Made by a program: the position numbers and the translations under genes
Notes under the pieces: model-generated
The model's input: only the letters and a program-made list of their open reading frames with translations
What the model was told of the DNA's origin: nothing
Databases searched by the model: none
Assembly: GCA_021845595.1 (NCBI GenBank)
Contig: JAJZVV010000003.1
Coordinates: 62,001-126,000, forward strand
DNA: 64,000 nt
Direction of reading: 5' to 3'
DNA from: Pseudomonadota bacterium
GTDB taxonomy: Bacteria; Pseudomonadota; Alphaproteobacteria; Acetobacterales; Acetobacteraceae
Shown: piece by piece, positions 1 to 10,343 of the stretch
Numbering within the stretch: position 1 is the first letter of the stretch
Layout of the letters: the number at the start of each line of letters is the position of its first letter

Positions 1-558
1 GGCGATGGCGTTGACGCGGATGCCGTGGCGCGCCCACTCCACCGCCAGCACCCGGGTCAGGTGCACGAGCCCGGCCTTGCTGGCGTTGTAGGCGGCGACC
101 CCGGGCGCGACGCGGCTGCCGACGATGGAGGCGACGTTGACGATGCTGCCCGGGCGCTTGGCCGCGACCAGGCGCTCGGCGGCGGTGCGGGCGACGAGGA
201 AGGCGCCGCGCAGGTTCACGTCCATCACCGCGTCCCATTCCGGACCGGAAATGTCGAGCGCGCGCTTCACCGGCGCGACGCCGGCGTTGTTGACGACGAT
301 GTCGCACACGCCGCTGGCGTCGATCGCGGCGAAGGCGGCGACGATCGAGGCCTCGTCGGCGACGTCCATCGCCACCGCCCGGGCGCGCGGGCCGAGGCGC
401 GTCGCCGCGTGCTCGATCTGCGCCACGCGCCGCGCCGCCAGCACCACCTCGGCGCCGGCGGCGTGCAGCATTTCGGCGAAATGCAGCCCCAGCCCGCCCG
501 AGGCGCCGGTGACGAGGGCGCGCCGGCCGGCGAGCGAGAAAAGAGTGGCGGCGTCCAT
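1..558 (-). CDS. SDR family oxidoreductase (partial, C-terminus outside window)
   Basis: This is the first 186 codons of a short-chain dehydrogenase/reductase; the reading frame leaves the window without a stop. The start is fixed by ATG at 558 with an AAGGAG-like site 7-12 bases upstream. Near residue 17 the Rossmann motif TGASGGLG is visible, followed by NNAG (strand beta-4), the catalytic Ser region NVASIVG, and Tyr-x3-Lys in the form YNASK. These are classical SDR NAD(P)H-binding and active-site elements. The enzyme should reduce a carbonyl or oxidise an alcohol in the cytoplasm. The substrate cannot be told from sequence. It lies just downstream of the MprF-like gene on the same strand, about 34 bases away, so it may share its transcript. 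Confidence 0.9.
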   Translation of the reverse strand, partial: MDAATLFSLAGRRALVTGASGGLGLHFAEMLHAAGAEVVLAARRVAQIEHAATRLGPRARAVAMDVADEASIVAAFAAIDASGVCDIVVNNAGVAPVKRALDISGPEWDAVMDVNLRGAFLVARTAAERLVAAKRPGSIVNVASIVGSRVAPGVAAYNASKAGLVHLTRVLAVEWARHGIRVNAIA

Positions 559-592
559 TGCGGTCTCCTTTCGGTTCATCCCGTGGGCGGGG

Positions 593-2623
593 TCACGCCG
601 TGGGTTCCAGCCGGCGGCCTGGCATCTCGGCGAGCAGCGGCAGCAGCAGCGCGAGGTCGCCGTCGGGGCGGCAGACGAGGTAGTGCCGCGCCGCGCCCGA
701 GGCCGGCGCCTCGCCCTCCGACAGCGGCAGCCCGTCGGCGCCGAGCGGGAAGGCGGCCAGCCCGATATCGGCATAGACCTGCAGCAGCGCCGGGCCGGTG
801 CCATGGATCGCCGGGTGCAGCCCCTCCTGCTCGGCGAGATCGCGCAGCCGCCAGATCGCCGAAACCCGGTCGCTTTCCGCCCCGGACGGATCGCCCAGCC
901 CGAGCAGCACCCGCCCGCCGCGACGGAACGGGATGGCGGCCTTCTCGGCCTCGCCCCAGACCATGCCGTCCGCGCGCACCGGCGGGTCGCCGCCGAGCGC
1001 GGCGAAGCGCAGCCGCGTCTCCGGCCCCCAGGCGATCCAGGCGACGCGGCCGGGGCGTATCAGCCGCCAGATGGCGATGGCCCCGACCAGCACCGACAGC
1101 GCCACGCTGGCGCGCAGCGAGTTCGGCACCTTCGGCGACAGCACGATCTGCCACCACGAGCCGGGCAGCGTGCCGCGCACATGCTTCTCGAACGCCGCCA
1201 GGGTCAGCACGCAGACGACGAGGCCGAGCAGCGGCACCGCGGAGGAGAGTTCGAGCGGGCCGGCGAGCAGCCGGGCGTGGCGATAGAACGCGCGGCGATA
1301 GGGGGCGATGACGAAGGTGGCGAGGATCAGCCCGCCCGGCACCCAGGGCCCGTCGCCGCGGGCGGCGGTGAAGGCGGCGCCGGCGAGCAGCATCACGACG
1401 GTCGCCCCCCAGGCGAGGGTGACGCGGTGCGCGAGCCCGATCGCCAGCACCAGCAGCGCGGCGCCGAGCAGCGAGGGGACGAATTCGCCGGCCTCCGTCG
1501 CCACCACCGCGATGTCGCGGTCGAGCCAGGAGAAATCCGGCCGGATGGCGAGCGCGCCGAGGGAGAGCAGCATCGCCCCGCACAGCGCCACCGCGCCGGT
1601 GGCGGCGGCGACGGCGAAGTCCGGCTCGCTCCAGCGCCCGACCGCGGGCAGCGCGCCGCGCCGCGAAGCCGGGCGCAGCCAGTCGCGGCTGCTCAGCAGC
1701 ACCTCGTTGCCGGCGAACATCGCGCCCGCCAGGAACAGCGGAATGACGTAGTAGTAGAGCCGGAAGATTAGGATCGCGCCGACGATCTGCGGCGCCTCCA
1801 GATAGGGCGACAGGCCGAGCAGCATGGCGCCGTCGAAGACGCCGATGCCGCCGGGCAGGCTGGCCAGCAGCCCGGCCGAGTAGGAGGCGAGATAGACCGC
1901 GAGCAGGCGCAGGAAGCTCAGCCCCGGCGCCGCCGGCAGCAGCGCGTAGAAAATCGCCGCCGTGACCGCGACGTCGGCGGTGGCGAGCAGCACCTGCAGG
2001 ATCGCCATGCGCGCGCCGGGCAGTTCCACCATCTGGCCGAACAGGCGGATCTGGCCCACCGCGCGCGCGAGCGTGACGTAGCCGACGACGACCGCGACCA
2101 TCGCGCCGCCGGTGGCGTAGAGCGCCGCGTCCGGCACCCGCCCGCCGAAGAACGGCACCGCCGCCGGCTCGCCGATCAGGATCGCCCCGCCCAGCACCAT
2201 CCCGCCGAGGCCGAAGGTGAGGCTGCAGAAGCCGATCACCTTGCCGATCTGCATCGGCGACAGCCCCCAATGGGCATAGAGCCGATAGCGCACCGCCGCG
2301 CCCGAAACCGCCGCGAACCCGAGATTGTGCGCCAGCGCATAGGCGCAGAACGAGGCGAAGGCGACGCGCGGGTAGGACACTTTCTGCCCGGCGTAGAGCG
2401 TGCCCAGCCGGTCGTAGAAGGTCAGCACCCCGTAGGCCAGCAGGGCGAACCCGGCAGCGTGCCAGCGCGCGCGCGTCGGGATGGCGTGCAGGGCGGCGGT
2501 GATGTCGTCGAGCTTGAGGTGGCGATACTCGCGCTGGACGACATAGACCGCGCCGATCAGCAGCAGCACGCCGAGCACCGCCGGGGCGTGCCGCAGCCAG
2601 GGACGCATTCGCTCCCGCGCCAA
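593..2623 (-). CDS. MprF-like integral membrane protein with truncated lysyl-PG synthase domain
   Basis: This 676-residue protein has a long N-terminal membrane region (roughly residues 10-530, many hydrophobic segments) of the lysylphosphatidylglycerol synthase/UPF0104 type. Motifs such as SLPGGIGVFDG near residue 265 are typical of that fold. After it comes a soluble stretch (about 545-660) matching only the beginning of the MprF C-terminal synthase domain, including the pattern LGDPSG and a following WRLRDLAEQEG helix. Full MprF proteins are around 840 residues and have two GNAT folds; the second, which carries most of the catalytic pocket, is absent here. No in-frame continuation exists before the next gene. 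In MprF the membrane part flips lysyl-PG and the soluble part makes it from Lys-tRNA. The gene starts 8 bases after lysK, which fits a link to Lys-tRNA. It may be a flippase with a vestigial synthase; activity is uncertain. Confidence 0.8.
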   Translation of the reverse strand: MARERMRPWLRHAPAVLGVLLLIGAVYVVQREYRHLKLDDITAALHAIPTRARWHAAGFALLAYGVLTFYDRLGTLYAGQKVSYPRVAFASFCAYALAHNLGFAAVSGAAVRYRLYAHWGLSPMQIGKVIGFCSLTFGLGGMVLGGAILIGEPAAVPFFGGRVPDAALYATGGAMVAVVVGYVTLARAVGQIRLFGQMVELPGARMAILQVLLATADVAVTAAIFYALLPAAPGLSFLRLLAVYLASYSAGLLASLPGGIGVFDGAMLLGLSPYLEAPQIVGAILIFRLYYYVIPLFLAGAMFAGNEVLLSSRDWLRPASRRGALPAVGRWSEPDFAVAAATGAVALCGAMLLSLGALAIRPDFSWLDRDIAVVATEAGEFVPSLLGAALLVLAIGLAHRVTLAWGATVVMLLAGAAFTAARGDGPWVPGGLILATFVIAPYRRAFYRHARLLAGPLELSSAVPLLGLVVCVLTLAAFEKHVRGTLPGSWWQIVLSPKVPNSLRASVALSVLVGAIAIWRLIRPGRVAWIAWGPETRLRFAALGGDPPVRADGMVWGEAEKAAIPFRRGGRVLLGLGDPSGAESDRVSAIWRLRDLAEQEGLHPAIHGTGPALLQVYADIGLAAFPLGADGLPLSEGEAPASGAARHYLVCRPDGDLALLLPLLAEMPGRRLEPTA

Positions 2624-2631
2624 GGCCGGGC

Positions 2632-4224
2632 TCAGGCCGCCGCGGCGCGCGACAGCGCCGTCTCGATCAGCGCGATGGTTTCGGCGACGCCGTAGATGGC
2701 GATGAAATTGCCGAACCGCGGCCCTTCCGCCTGGCCGAGCAGCACCTGGTAGAGGCAGCCGAACCAGGCTTTCAGGTCGGCCAGCGCGTGGCGTTTGCCG
2801 ACCTCGTAGACCAGGGTCTGCAACTCCGCCGCGCCGACGTCGCGCGGCAGCAGGGCGAGGCTGGCGGCGAGATCCTGGAGCGCCGCGCGCTCGGTCGGGT
2901 CGGGGTCGCGATAGCGCTTCGCCGGGCGGACGAAATCATGGAAATAGGCGATCGCGTGCTCGACCAGCCGGGCCAGGAACGGCATCGTGTCCGGGGCCGC
3001 GCCGGGCTCGTAGCGGCGGATGAAGCCCCAGAGGATATCCGGCGTCTCGGCGTTCACCACCGAGGCGAGGTTGAGCAGCATGGCGAAGGTGAGCGGGCTG
3101 CCATCGGCCTCGGCGACGCGCCCGGCGGTGATGTGCCAGGCCGGATTGGCCTTCCGCTCCGCCTCCTCCTGGCCGCGCGCGCGCTCGAGATTGGCGAGAT
3201 AATCGTCCACCGCGCGCGGAATGACATCGAAATAGAGCCGCTTGGCCCGCGGCGGGGCGGTGAACATGAACTGCGCCAGGCTCTCCGGCGGCGCGTAGCG
3301 CAGCCAATCCTCGACCGACAGCCCGTTGCCCTTGGATTTGCTGATCTTCTGCCCGTTCTCGTCGAGAAACAGCTCGTAGGTGTAGCCGATCGGCGGCGCC
3401 GAGCCGAGGATGCGGCAGATCTGGCCGGAGAGGCGGACGCTGTCGATCAGATCCTTGCCCGACATCTCGTAATCGACGCCGAGCGCGTACCAGCGCATCG
3501 CCCAGTCCGCCTTCCATTGCAGCTTGCAGGCGCCGCCGGTGACCGGGGTCTCGAACGCGGCGCCGTCCGCGGGATCGCGCCAGACCACGGTGCCGGCGTC
3601 GCGGTCGGTGCGCTCGATGCGCACCTGCATCACCTGGCCGGTAACGGGGTGGATCGGCAGGATCGGCGAGTAGGTCGCCCGCCGCTCCGGCCCGAGGGTG
3701 GGCAGGATCACCGCGACGACCTCGTCATGGACTTCGAGTAGGCGCAGCAGCGCGGCATCGAACCGGCCGGAGGTGTAATATTCGGTGGCGGAGGCGAATT
3801 CGTATTCGAACCCGAAACGGTCCAGGAACCCGCGCAGGCGTGCGTTGTTGTGCGCGCCGAAGCTCTCATGCGTGCCGAACGGGTCGGGGATGCGGGTCAG
3901 CGGCTTGCCGAGATGGGCGGCGAGCATGTCCCGGTTCGGGACGTTGTCCGGCACCTTGCGCAGCCCGTCCATGTCGTCGCTGAAGGCGAGCAGGCGCGCG
4001 GCGATGCCGGTGAGGTCGGTGAACGCCCGCCGCACCCAGCTGGTGCGCGCGACCTCGCCGAAGGTGCCGATGTGCGGCAGCCCGGACGGGCCGTAGCCGG
4101 TCTCGAACAGCGCCGCGCGCGGGCGGGGGGCGGCGGCGAGGCGGGTGGCCAGCTTCTGCGCTTCCTCGAACGGCCATGCTTTCGGCACGCCGGCCGCCGT
4201 TTCGCTCGGTGCTCGCGGTTCCAT
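2632..4224 (-). CDS. lysK: Lysine--tRNA ligase, class I
   Basis: The product (530 residues) charges tRNA-Lys with lysine in the cytoplasm. It is the class I form used by many alphaproteobacteria and archaea, not the common class II LysRS. The HIGH-type signature is PHIGTF (His at residue 51) and the KMSKS-type loop is KISKS at residues 293-297; a C-terminal helical anticodon-binding region follows. The open frame extends upstream to 4587, but that part runs through the divergent helicase gene and is low-complexity Pro/Arg/Ala, so I chose ATG 4224, from which the family N-terminus begins. The start is only 23 bases from the divergent helicase start. The MprF-like gene follows 8 bases downstream, so the two are very probably co-transcribed. 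Confidence 0.96.
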   Translation of the reverse strand: MEPRAPSETAAGVPKAWPFEEAQKLATRLAAAPRPRAALFETGYGPSGLPHIGTFGEVARTSWVRRAFTDLTGIAARLLAFSDDMDGLRKVPDNVPNRDMLAAHLGKPLTRIPDPFGTHESFGAHNNARLRGFLDRFGFEYEFASATEYYTSGRFDAALLRLLEVHDEVVAVILPTLGPERRATYSPILPIHPVTGQVMQVRIERTDRDAGTVVWRDPADGAAFETPVTGGACKLQWKADWAMRWYALGVDYEMSGKDLIDSVRLSGQICRILGSAPPIGYTYELFLDENGQKISKSKGNGLSVEDWLRYAPPESLAQFMFTAPPRAKRLYFDVIPRAVDDYLANLERARGQEEAERKANPAWHITAGRVAEADGSPLTFAMLLNLASVVNAETPDILWGFIRRYEPGAAPDTMPFLARLVEHAIAYFHDFVRPAKRYRDPDPTERAALQDLAASLALLPRDVGAAELQTLVYEVGKRHALADLKAWFGCLYQVLLGQAEGPRFGNFIAIYGVAETIALIETALSRAAAA

Positions 4225-4247
4225 CCGGCGCAAGCTAGGAAGGGGGG

Positions 4248-7085
4248 ATGGCTTGGTCAATCGCCGCCGCAACGGTTTCGCTCGCCGAGTCGCCCGCGCT
4301 GCTGGCTCGGCCCGGCCGCGCCCTGCTCCGCCTCGCCGACGGCGCGATCCTGACGCTGCCCCCACAGGCGGCGGCGGCAAGGCTCGCCGCGCTGCCGCCG
4401 CCGCTCGTCGTGCATGCGCCGGCCACCTTCCGTCGCCTCGGCATTCCCGCCCGGCCGTGTCTGGACCTGCTGGAATTGTTCGCCTTCGCCCTGCCGGCGA
4501 CGGCGGCGGCGCCGACGCCGCGCGGGCTGGCGCTGGCGCTGGAGCTGGACCCGCCGGCCGGCGCCGAGGCGGAAGCCGAGGTGGCACTGCTGGGCGAGAT
4601 CGCCGCCGCCCTGCTCGGGCGGCTGGCCGCGGGGCGGCGGCTGGAGCGCAACCGCGACGCCGCGCCGCTCGCCCGGCGCATGGGGCTCGCCGGCTGGGGC
4701 TGGGCGCCGCTGGCCGCCGCCGCCCTCGGCGCCGCCGACGCCGCGCCCGGCGCCGAGGCCTTGCGCGTCTGGCGCCGGCTGCCGGAATGGGAGGAGGGCG
4801 CGCCGCCGCCGCCGCCCGGGGCGCATCCGGTGGAACCGGCGGAAGCGCGCCGGCGGCTGGCCGCCATCCTCGGCGCTGCCGCCGAGCAGCGTCCCGGCCA
4901 GGCCGATTATGCCGCCGCCGCCGCCGCCGCCTTCGCCCCCCGCGCGCGCCGCGGCGAGCCGGCCCTGGTGCTCGCCGAGGCCGGCACCGGCACGGGCAAG
5001 ACCCTGGGCTACATCGCGCCGGCGAGCCTGTGGGCCGAGCGCAATCGGTTCCCGGTCTGGATCAGCACCTTCACCCGCCATCTGCAGCGCCAGATCGATG
5101 CCGAGCTGGGCCGCCTGTTCCCCGACCCGGCCGAGCGGCGGCGGCGCACCGTGATCCGCAAGGGGCGGGAGAATTATCTCTGCCTGCTCAATCTGGAGGA
5201 GGCGGTGGGCGCGGCGCTCGCCGGCGCCGAGCCGGCGGCGGTGATCCCGCTCGGGCTGGTGGCGCGCTGGGCGCTGGCCAGCGCCGATGGCGACATCGAG
5301 GGCGGCGACCTGCCGGGCTGGTTCGCCGAGCTGTTCGGCCGCGGCGTCACCGCCGCGCTGGCGGACCGGCGCGGCGAGTGCATCCACTCGGCCTGCCCGC
5401 ACTGGCGGCGCTGCTTCGTCGAACACGGCGTGCGCCGCGCCCGCACCGCCGATCTGGTGGTGGCGAACCACGCGCTGGTGATGGTGCAGGCCGCCTACGA
5501 CCGCAACTGGGGCGGCGGGCTCGACGATGCCGCCGTGCCGCTGCGCTATGTCTTCGACGAGGGCCACCAGATTTTCGACGCCGCCGACAGCGCCTTCTCG
5601 GCCGAGATTTCCGGCGCCGAGACCGCCGAACTGCGGCGCTGGCTGCTCGGCGCCGAGGGCGGGCGTTCGCGCGCCCGGGGCCTGCGCCGGCGGCTGGAGG
5701 AGCTCGTCGCCGCCCGCCCGGAGCTGGAGGCGCCGCTCGGCGCCGCGCTGCAGGCGGCGCGCGCGCTGCCGGCGCCGGGCTGGAGCCAGCGGCTGAGCGG
5801 CATCGCCCCCGAACTCGGCGGGCTCGATGCCGGGCAGCCCAACCCGGCGGAGGCGTTCCTCGCCCTGCTGCGCCGCCAGGTGCTCGCCCGCAGCCCGGAT
5901 GCCGAAGCGCCGGGCGCCGGCTCGCCGGAGGCCGATCTGCACCCGGTGCTGGCGGAGCTGCCGGCCGCCGCCGAGCGTCTGGCCCGCGCCCTGTCGCGCC
6001 TCGCCGAGCCGCTGAAAATGCTGCGCGAACGGCTCGCCGCGCGGCTCGACGCCGAGGCCGAGACGCTCGACGAGGCCGCCCGCACCCGCATCGAGGCCGC
6101 CTGCCGGATGCTCGCCCGCCGCGCCCTGGATCCGCTCGCCGCCTGGACCGCGATGCTCGAATCGGTGCTGGCGCCGCCGCCCGAACCCGGCACACGGCCG
6201 GTGCATGTCCAGTTCCTGCGGCTCGACCGCACCGGCGGCGTGGAGCGCGACGTCGCGCTGTGCCGCCACTGGCTCGACCCGACCATCCCCTTCGCCGCCG
6301 CCCTGGCCGCGCCGGCGCACGGGCTGCTGGTGACCTCGGCGACGCTGCGCGACGGCGGCACCGCGGATCCGCTCGCCGCCTGGGAGGCGGCGGAGGCGCG
6401 GGTCGGCGCGGTGCATCTGCCCGCCCCGGCGATCCGCGTCGCCGTCGCCAGCCCGTTCGACTATGCGGCGCAGACCCGCGCCTTCGTCGTCACCGACCTG
6501 CCGCTGGGCGATCTCGATGCGCTGGCCGGCGCCTACCGGGCGCTGTTCCTCGCCGCCGGCGGCGGCGGGCTCGGCCTGTTCACCGCCATCCGCCGCCTGG
6601 TCGCGGTGCATGGCCGGATCGCCGCGCCGCTGGAGGCGGCGGGGATTCCGCTGCTGGCCCAGCATGTCGATGCCATGCACAACGCGACGCTGGTCGACAT
6701 CTTCCGCACCGAGGAGGCGAGCTGCCTGCTCGGCACCGATGCGATGCGCGACGGCGTGGACGTGCCCGGCCGGGCGCTGCGCCTGGTGGTGTTCGAGAAG
6801 GTGCCGTGGCCGCGGCCGGACATTCTGCACCGCGAGCGGCGCATCCATCTGTCCGGCGGCGCACCGGCTTCGTTCGACGATCGCCTCGCCCGGCTGCGGC
6901 TGCGCCAGGCCTTCGGGCGGCTGATCCGGCACGGGGACGATCGCGGCGTGTTCGTGCTGCTCGACCGGCGCACGCCGTCGCGCCTGCTCGCCGCCTTTCC
7001 TCCCGGCGTGCTGGTCCGCCGCGTCGGGCTGGCCGAGGCGGTCGCGGCGACGCGGACGTTCCTCGCCGCCGGGGGCCCGGCTTGA
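4248..7085 (+). CDS. ATP-dependent DNA helicase, DinG/XPD (Fe-S) type
   Basis: This 945-residue superfamily 2 helicase has Walker A GTGTGKT at residues 246-252 and a DEGH box at 437-440 (the DEAH variant). Four cysteines (C312, C378, C383, C389) lie between these motifs at the position of the XPD/DinG 4Fe-4S cluster. The C-terminal half carries the ligand-binding motif VTSATL and a final [11 protein letters not shown] segment (motif VI). The family unwinds DNA 5'-3' during repair or replication-block removal. About 230 N-terminal residues are alanine-rich and poorly conserved, a usual feature of alphaproteobacterial members. ATG 4248 follows a purine-rich AGGGGGG site. It diverges from lysK with a 23-base gap, so its promoter must overlap the lysK leader or coding DNA. 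Confidence 0.93.
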   Translation: MAWSIAAATVSLAESPALLARPGRALLRLADGAILTLPPQAAAARLAALPPPLVVHAPATFRRLGIPARPCLDLLELFAFALPATAAAPTPRGLALALELDPPAGAEAEAEVALLGEIAAALLGRLAAGRRLERNRDAAPLARRMGLAGWGWAPLAAAALGAADAAPGAEALRVWRRLPEWEEGAPPPPPGAHPVEPAEARRRLAAILGAAAEQRPGQADYAAAAAAAFAPRARRGEPALVLAEAGTGTGKTLGYIAPASLWAERNRFPVWISTFTRHLQRQIDAELGRLFPDPAERRRRTVIRKGRENYLCLLNLEEAVGAALAGAEPAAVIPLGLVARWALASADGDIEGGDLPGWFAELFGRGVTAALADRRGECIHSACPHWRRCFVEHGVRRARTADLVVANHALVMVQAAYDRNWGGGLDDAAVPLRYVFDEGHQIFDAADSAFSAEISGAETAELRRWLLGAEGGRSRARGLRRRLEELVAARPELEAPLGAALQAARALPAPGWSQRLSGIAPELGGLDAGQPNPAEAFLALLRRQVLARSPDAEAPGAGSPEADLHPVLAELPAAAERLARALSRLAEPLKMLRERLAARLDAEAETLDEAARTRIEAACRMLARRALDPLAAWTAMLESVLAPPPEPGTRPVHVQFLRLDRTGGVERDVALCRHWLDPTIPFAAALAAPAHGLLVTSATLRDGGTADPLAAWEAAEARVGAVHLPAPAIRVAVASPFDYAAQTRAFVVTDLPLGDLDALAGAYRALFLAAGGGGLGLFTAIRRLVAVHGRIAAPLEAAGIPLLAQHVDAMHNATLVDIFRTEEASCLLGTDAMRDGVDVPGRALRLVVFEKVPWPRPDILHRERRIHLSGGAPASFDDRLARLRLRQAFGRLIRHGDDRGVFVLLDRRTPSRLLAAFPPGVLVRRVGLAEAVAATRTFLAAGGPA

Positions 7086-7141
7086 TCTCGGCGCCGGGTT
7101 CGCGCACCGTCGCCCCATTCGTTGCGCAGGAGAACCCGCTG

Positions 7142-7561
7142 ATGCTCGCCCGTACCGGCCTTGATGCCCAGGAGGCGCTGGTCTGCACCATGGTCCTGGT
7201 GGCCGCGGCGCATGGCGGCATCACCGACCGCGAGATCGGCGTCATGGCCGCGCTGGTGCAGACCCTGCCGGCCTTCGAGCATTTCTCCGCCGAACGGCTG
7301 GAGGCGGCGACGGACGCGGCGGTGAACCTGCTGCGCGAGGAGGACGGGCTGAACCACGCCGGGCGGCTGATCCGCGAGGCGCTGGGCGGGCGGCTGCGCG
7401 AGACCGCCTACGCGCTGGCCTGCGAGGTCGTCGCCGCCGACCGGCTGGCGCATCAGGAGACGCTGCGCATGCTCGAATTCGTGCGCGAGACGCTGGAACT
7501 CGAGCCGCTGGTGACGGCAGCGATCGAGCGCGGCATTCGCGCCCGCCAGCAGCGCGTCTGA
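7142..7561 (+). CDS. TerB family (tellurite-resistance-like) protein
   Basis: This small all-alpha protein of 139 residues has the shape of the TerB/DjlA-N fold: an N-terminal helix with [12 protein letters not shown] near residue 20, then several amphipathic helices and [12 protein letters not shown] near residue 100, a repeat of the acidic metal-binding-like pattern. Members are cytoplasmic and have been tied to tellurite resistance and stress complexes, but stand-alone copies are mostly uncharacterised. No other ter gene is nearby, so a tellurite role is not supported by context. It lies 56 bases after the helicase and 2 bases before pncC, suggesting co-transcription. Confidence 0.8.
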   Translation: MLARTGLDAQEALVCTMVLVAAAHGGITDREIGVMAALVQTLPAFEHFSAERLEAATDAAVNLLREEDGLNHAGRLIREALGGRLRETAYALACEVVAADRLAHQETLRMLEFVRETLELEPLVTAAIERGIRARQQRV

Positions 7562-7563
7562 CC

Positions 7564-8046
7564 GTGCCCCTTCCCGGCGAGGCGGCGGCGGAACGGCTGC
7601 TCGCGGCGGCGCGGGCGCGCGGACGCCGGCTGGCCACCGCCGAAAGCTGCACCGGCGGGATGATCGCCGCCGCGCTGACCGCCATCGCCGGCTCCAGCGA
7701 CGTGTTCGATCGCGGCTTCGTCACCTATTCCAACGAAGCCAAGACCGACATGCTCGGGGTGCCGGCGGCGCTGATCGGCGCCCATGGCGCGGTCAGCGAG
7801 GACGTGGCGCTGGCCATGGCGGCCGGCGCGCTGGCCCGCTCGCAGGCCGATTTCGCCGTCGCCGTCACCGGCGTCGCCGGCCCCGGCGGCGGCACGGCGG
7901 CGAAACCGGTCGGGCTGGTCTGGTTCGGCCTCGCCGGCGGCGGGGCGATGCGGGCCGAGCAGCGCCTGTTCCAGGGCGACCGCGCCAGCGTTCGCGCCGC
8001 CACGGTGGAGGCGGCGCTGGCCCTGCTCGCCGCCGCGCTGGGCTGA
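7564..8046 (+). CDS. pncC: Nicotinamide-nucleotide amidohydrolase (CinA C-terminal domain)
   Basis: The product of 160 residues matches the stand-alone CinA C-terminal domain, which deamidates NMN to nicotinate mononucleotide in pyridine-nucleotide recycling. Clear signatures are AESCTGG at residues 26-32, with the nucleophile-bearing Ser, and GVAGPGGG around residue 100 followed by the conserved KPVGLVW. The start is GTG at 7564, only 2 bases after the TerB-like stop; no better start is available in frame. The N-terminal CinA (MoeA-like) domain is absent, as in E. coli PncC. Confidence 0.93.
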   Translation: MPLPGEAAAERLLAAARARGRRLATAESCTGGMIAAALTAIAGSSDVFDRGFVTYSNEAKTDMLGVPAALIGAHGAVSEDVALAMAAGALARSQADFAVAVTGVAGPGGGTAAKPVGLVWFGLAGGGAMRAEQRLFQGDRASVRAATVEAALALLAAALG

Positions 8047-8112
8047 TCGCGACGGCCCTTTGGCGCCGGCGGTGAAATCTGGCAGGCTGGCGCGAAATCA
8101 GGGAGGACTGCG

Positions 8113-9648
8113 ATGCGGACAACGAGGCTGGCGGCGACCATCGCCATCGTCATGGCCGCGGGTGGGGCGCCGTGTGGCAGCGCGGTCGCGGCCGAATGCG
8201 GCGCGCTGGCCGGGATGCGGGTCGCGGATGGGCGGGTGATCGCCGCCACCCCGGTGAACCCGCCCTTCACCATCGTCTCGCCCTACCGGTCCGAGCCGGC
8301 CGAGGTCGCCGTGCCGTTCTGCCGGGTCCAGGGCGTGCTCCGCCCGAGCGAGGATTCGGACATCCGCTTCGAGGTCTGGCTGCCGCCGCCCGGGGCCTGG
8401 AACGGGCGCTACGAGGGTGTCGGCAATGGCGGGTTCGCGGGATCGCTGATCTATACCGGCATGGCCAATGCGCTGGCCGGCGGCTACGCCGTCTCCGCCA
8501 CCGATACCGGGCACGGCGCCGACGGCACCGATGCGCGCTGGGCGATCGGCCATCCCGAGAAAGTGATCGATTTCGGCGAGCGCTCCATTCACGTCACCGC
8601 CATCGCCGCCAAGGCGGTGATCGCCGCCTATTACGGCCGTGCCGCCGAGCGCGCCTATTTCAGCGGCTGCTCCGATGGCGGGCGCGAGGCGCTGGTCGAG
8701 GCCGAGCGCTACCCGGACGATTACGACGGCATCGTCGCCGGCGCGCCGGCCAATGCCTGGGTCAAGCTGGTGACGACGGCGATGTGGAACGAGACGGCCC
8801 TGGCCGCCGAACCGGGCAGCGCCATTCCGCCGGACAAGCTGGCGGTGATTTCCCACGCCGTGCATGCGGCCTGCCACGCCACCGGCGGCGTGGTCGGCGC
8901 GCCGGAGCAGTGCCGTTTCGACCCCGCCACGCTGGCCTGCCCGCCCGGGGGCGAGGGCGGCGCCTGCCTGAGCCGGCCGCAGATCGCCGCGCTCGACAAA
9001 ATCTATGGCGGGCCGCGCGACGCCGCCGGCCACCCGGTATTCCCCGGCTTCGCGCCGGGGGGCGAGGAGGGGCCGGCGGGCTGGGCGCTGTGGATCACCG
9101 GCCGGCCCGGCCAGGCGCCGCTGCAGCTGCAGTTCGGTACCGGGTTCTATTCCGGCATGGTCTACGAGGATCCGACCTGGACCCTGAAGCGGTTCGATCT
9201 CGGGCCCGATCTCGCCGCCGCCGCCGCCAAGCTCGGCGCCGTGCTCGATGCCACCGATCCCGATCTCTCGCGCTTCCGCGCCCATGGCGGCAAGCTGATC
9301 ACCTATCATGGCTGGTACGACGCGGCGATCCCGCCGCAGAATTCGGTCGATTTCCTCGCCGCGGTGCAGGCGAAGAACGGCGGCGCGGCGGCGACCGACG
9401 GGTTCTACCGGCTGTTCATGATGCCGGGCATGGGCCATTGCCGCGGCGGGCCGGGCGAGGACGCGATCGGCGGCGTGTTCGGTCCCTCCGCGCCGGTGCG
9501 TGACGCGACGCATGACGTGGTCGAGGCGCTGGCGCGCTGGGTCGAGCAGGGCGTGGCGCCGGAGAAGCTGGTGGCGAGCGCCTACGCCCACGGCCAGCCG
9601 AGCCAGGGGGTCGCCAGCGAGCGCGTGCTCACGCCGTATGGGCGCTGA
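8113..9648 (+). CDS. Tannase/feruloyl esterase family hydrolase, secreted
   Basis: This 511-residue alpha/beta hydrolase starts with a signal peptide: a basic n-region, a hydrophobic core, and a probable cleavage near AVAAE at about residue 26. The nucleophile elbow is GCSDGGR with Ser187 flanked by Cys186; family members use GCSxGGR and a neighbouring disulfide. Later the catalytic Asp lies in HGWYDAAI and the His in GMGHCRGG, where the second Cys of the disulfide is also seen. Tannase-family enzymes hydrolyse ester bonds of hydroxycinnamates or gallates, and some act on plasticiser-type aromatic esters; the substrate here is unknown. It is exported, so it likely acts in the periplasm or outside. 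The DUF1345 gene overlaps its stop codon. Confidence 0.92.
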   Translation: MRTTRLAATIAIVMAAGGAPCGSAVAAECGALAGMRVADGRVIAATPVNPPFTIVSPYRSEPAEVAVPFCRVQGVLRPSEDSDIRFEVWLPPPGAWNGRYEGVGNGGFAGSLIYTGMANALAGGYAVSATDTGHGADGTDARWAIGHPEKVIDFGERSIHVTAIAAKAVIAAYYGRAAERAYFSGCSDGGREALVEAERYPDDYDGIVAGAPANAWVKLVTTAMWNETALAAEPGSAIPPDKLAVISHAVHAACHATGGVVGAPEQCRFDPATLACPPGGEGGACLSRPQIAALDKIYGGPRDAAGHPVFPGFAPGGEEGPAGWALWITGRPGQAPLQLQFGTGFYSGMVYEDPTWTLKRFDLGPDLAAAAAKLGAVLDATDPDLSRFRAHGGKLITYHGWYDAAIPPQNSVDFLAAVQAKNGGAAATDGFYRLFMMPGMGHCRGGPGEDAIGGVFGPSAPVRDATHDVVEALARWVEQGVAPEKLVASAYAHGQPSQGVASERVLTPYGR

Positions 9649-10333
9649 GCCGGCCGCCATGGCCGCCGGCCGCATCGCCCTGGTGGCGCGCGCGCTGCGG
9701 GCGCGGCCGCGTCTGCTCGCCGGCGTGCTCGCCGGGGCGGCGGCCGGCCTCGTCCTGCCCGCCAGCGTGCCGCCGCTGGCGCGTGCCATCGTCGCCTGGG
9801 ATCTCGGCGTGGTGCTGTTCCTGGTGCTCGCCGCGCATCTCTTCACCGCCGAGCGCGACCGCACGCTGCCCGAGGACGCGGCGGCGCAGGAGGAAGGGGA
9901 GTGGACCATCTTCGCCGTCACGCTCGGCGCCGTGGTGGCGAGCTTCGCCGCCATCATCGGCGAATTCTCCACCACCAAGGAGATCCCGGCGACGGTGCGC
10001 GGGCTGCATATCCTGCTCGTCGTGGTGACGCTGCTGGTCTCGTGGCTGCTGACCCACACGCTGTTCGCCATGCGCTATGCCCATGAATTCTACCAGCGCA
10101 CCGCCGACGGCAGCGGCATCGACGGCGGGCTGGAATTTCCCGGCACGACGACGCCGGGCTACTGGGACTTTTTCTACTTCTCGCTCGTCCTCGGCATGAC
10201 GTTCCAGGTCTCGGACGTGCAGATCAGTTCGGCCAAGCTGCGCGGCGTGGCGACCGTGCACGGGCTGCTGAGCTTTCTGTTCAACACCGTGATCCTGGCC
10301 CTGTCGGTCAATATCGGGGCGAGCCTGCTGTGA
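9638..10333 (+). CDS. DUF1345 family inner-membrane protein
   Basis: The protein (231 residues from ATG 9638, or 224 from ATG 9659) has about five hydrophobic segments. It carries the DUF1345 hallmarks: a WDLGVVLFLVLA segment, a central TMxxH-like part ending LLTHTLFAMRYAHEFY, and TPGYWDFFYFSLVLGMTFQVSDVQ. Function is not known for the family. The upstream ATG overlaps the esterase stop by 11 bases, which favours translational coupling. The downstream acyl-CoA ligase follows after 10 bases, so esterase, DUF1345 and ligase may form one transcript. Confidence 0.85.
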   Translation: MGAEPAAMAAGRIALVARALRARPRLLAGVLAGAAAGLVLPASVPPLARAIVAWDLGVVLFLVLAAHLFTAERDRTLPEDAAAQEEGEWTIFAVTLGAVVASFAAIIGEFSTTKEIPATVRGLHILLVVVTLLVSWLLTHTLFAMRYAHEFYQRTADGSGIDGGLEFPGTTTPGYWDFFYFSLVLGMTFQVSDVQISSAKLRGVATVHGLLSFLFNTVILALSVNIGASLL

Positions 10334-10343
10334 GGGTGAAACC

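Noticed and set aside
4225-4587. N-terminal extension of lysyl-tRNA synthetase
   Set aside because: Low-complexity and overlaps the divergent helicase gene; the family N-terminus begins at ATG 4224.
4145-7561. Very long plus-strand frame overlapping the helicase
   Set aside because: Arg/Ala/Gly-rich translation in another frame of the helicase; typical of GC-rich shadow frames. The helicase frame shows all motifs.
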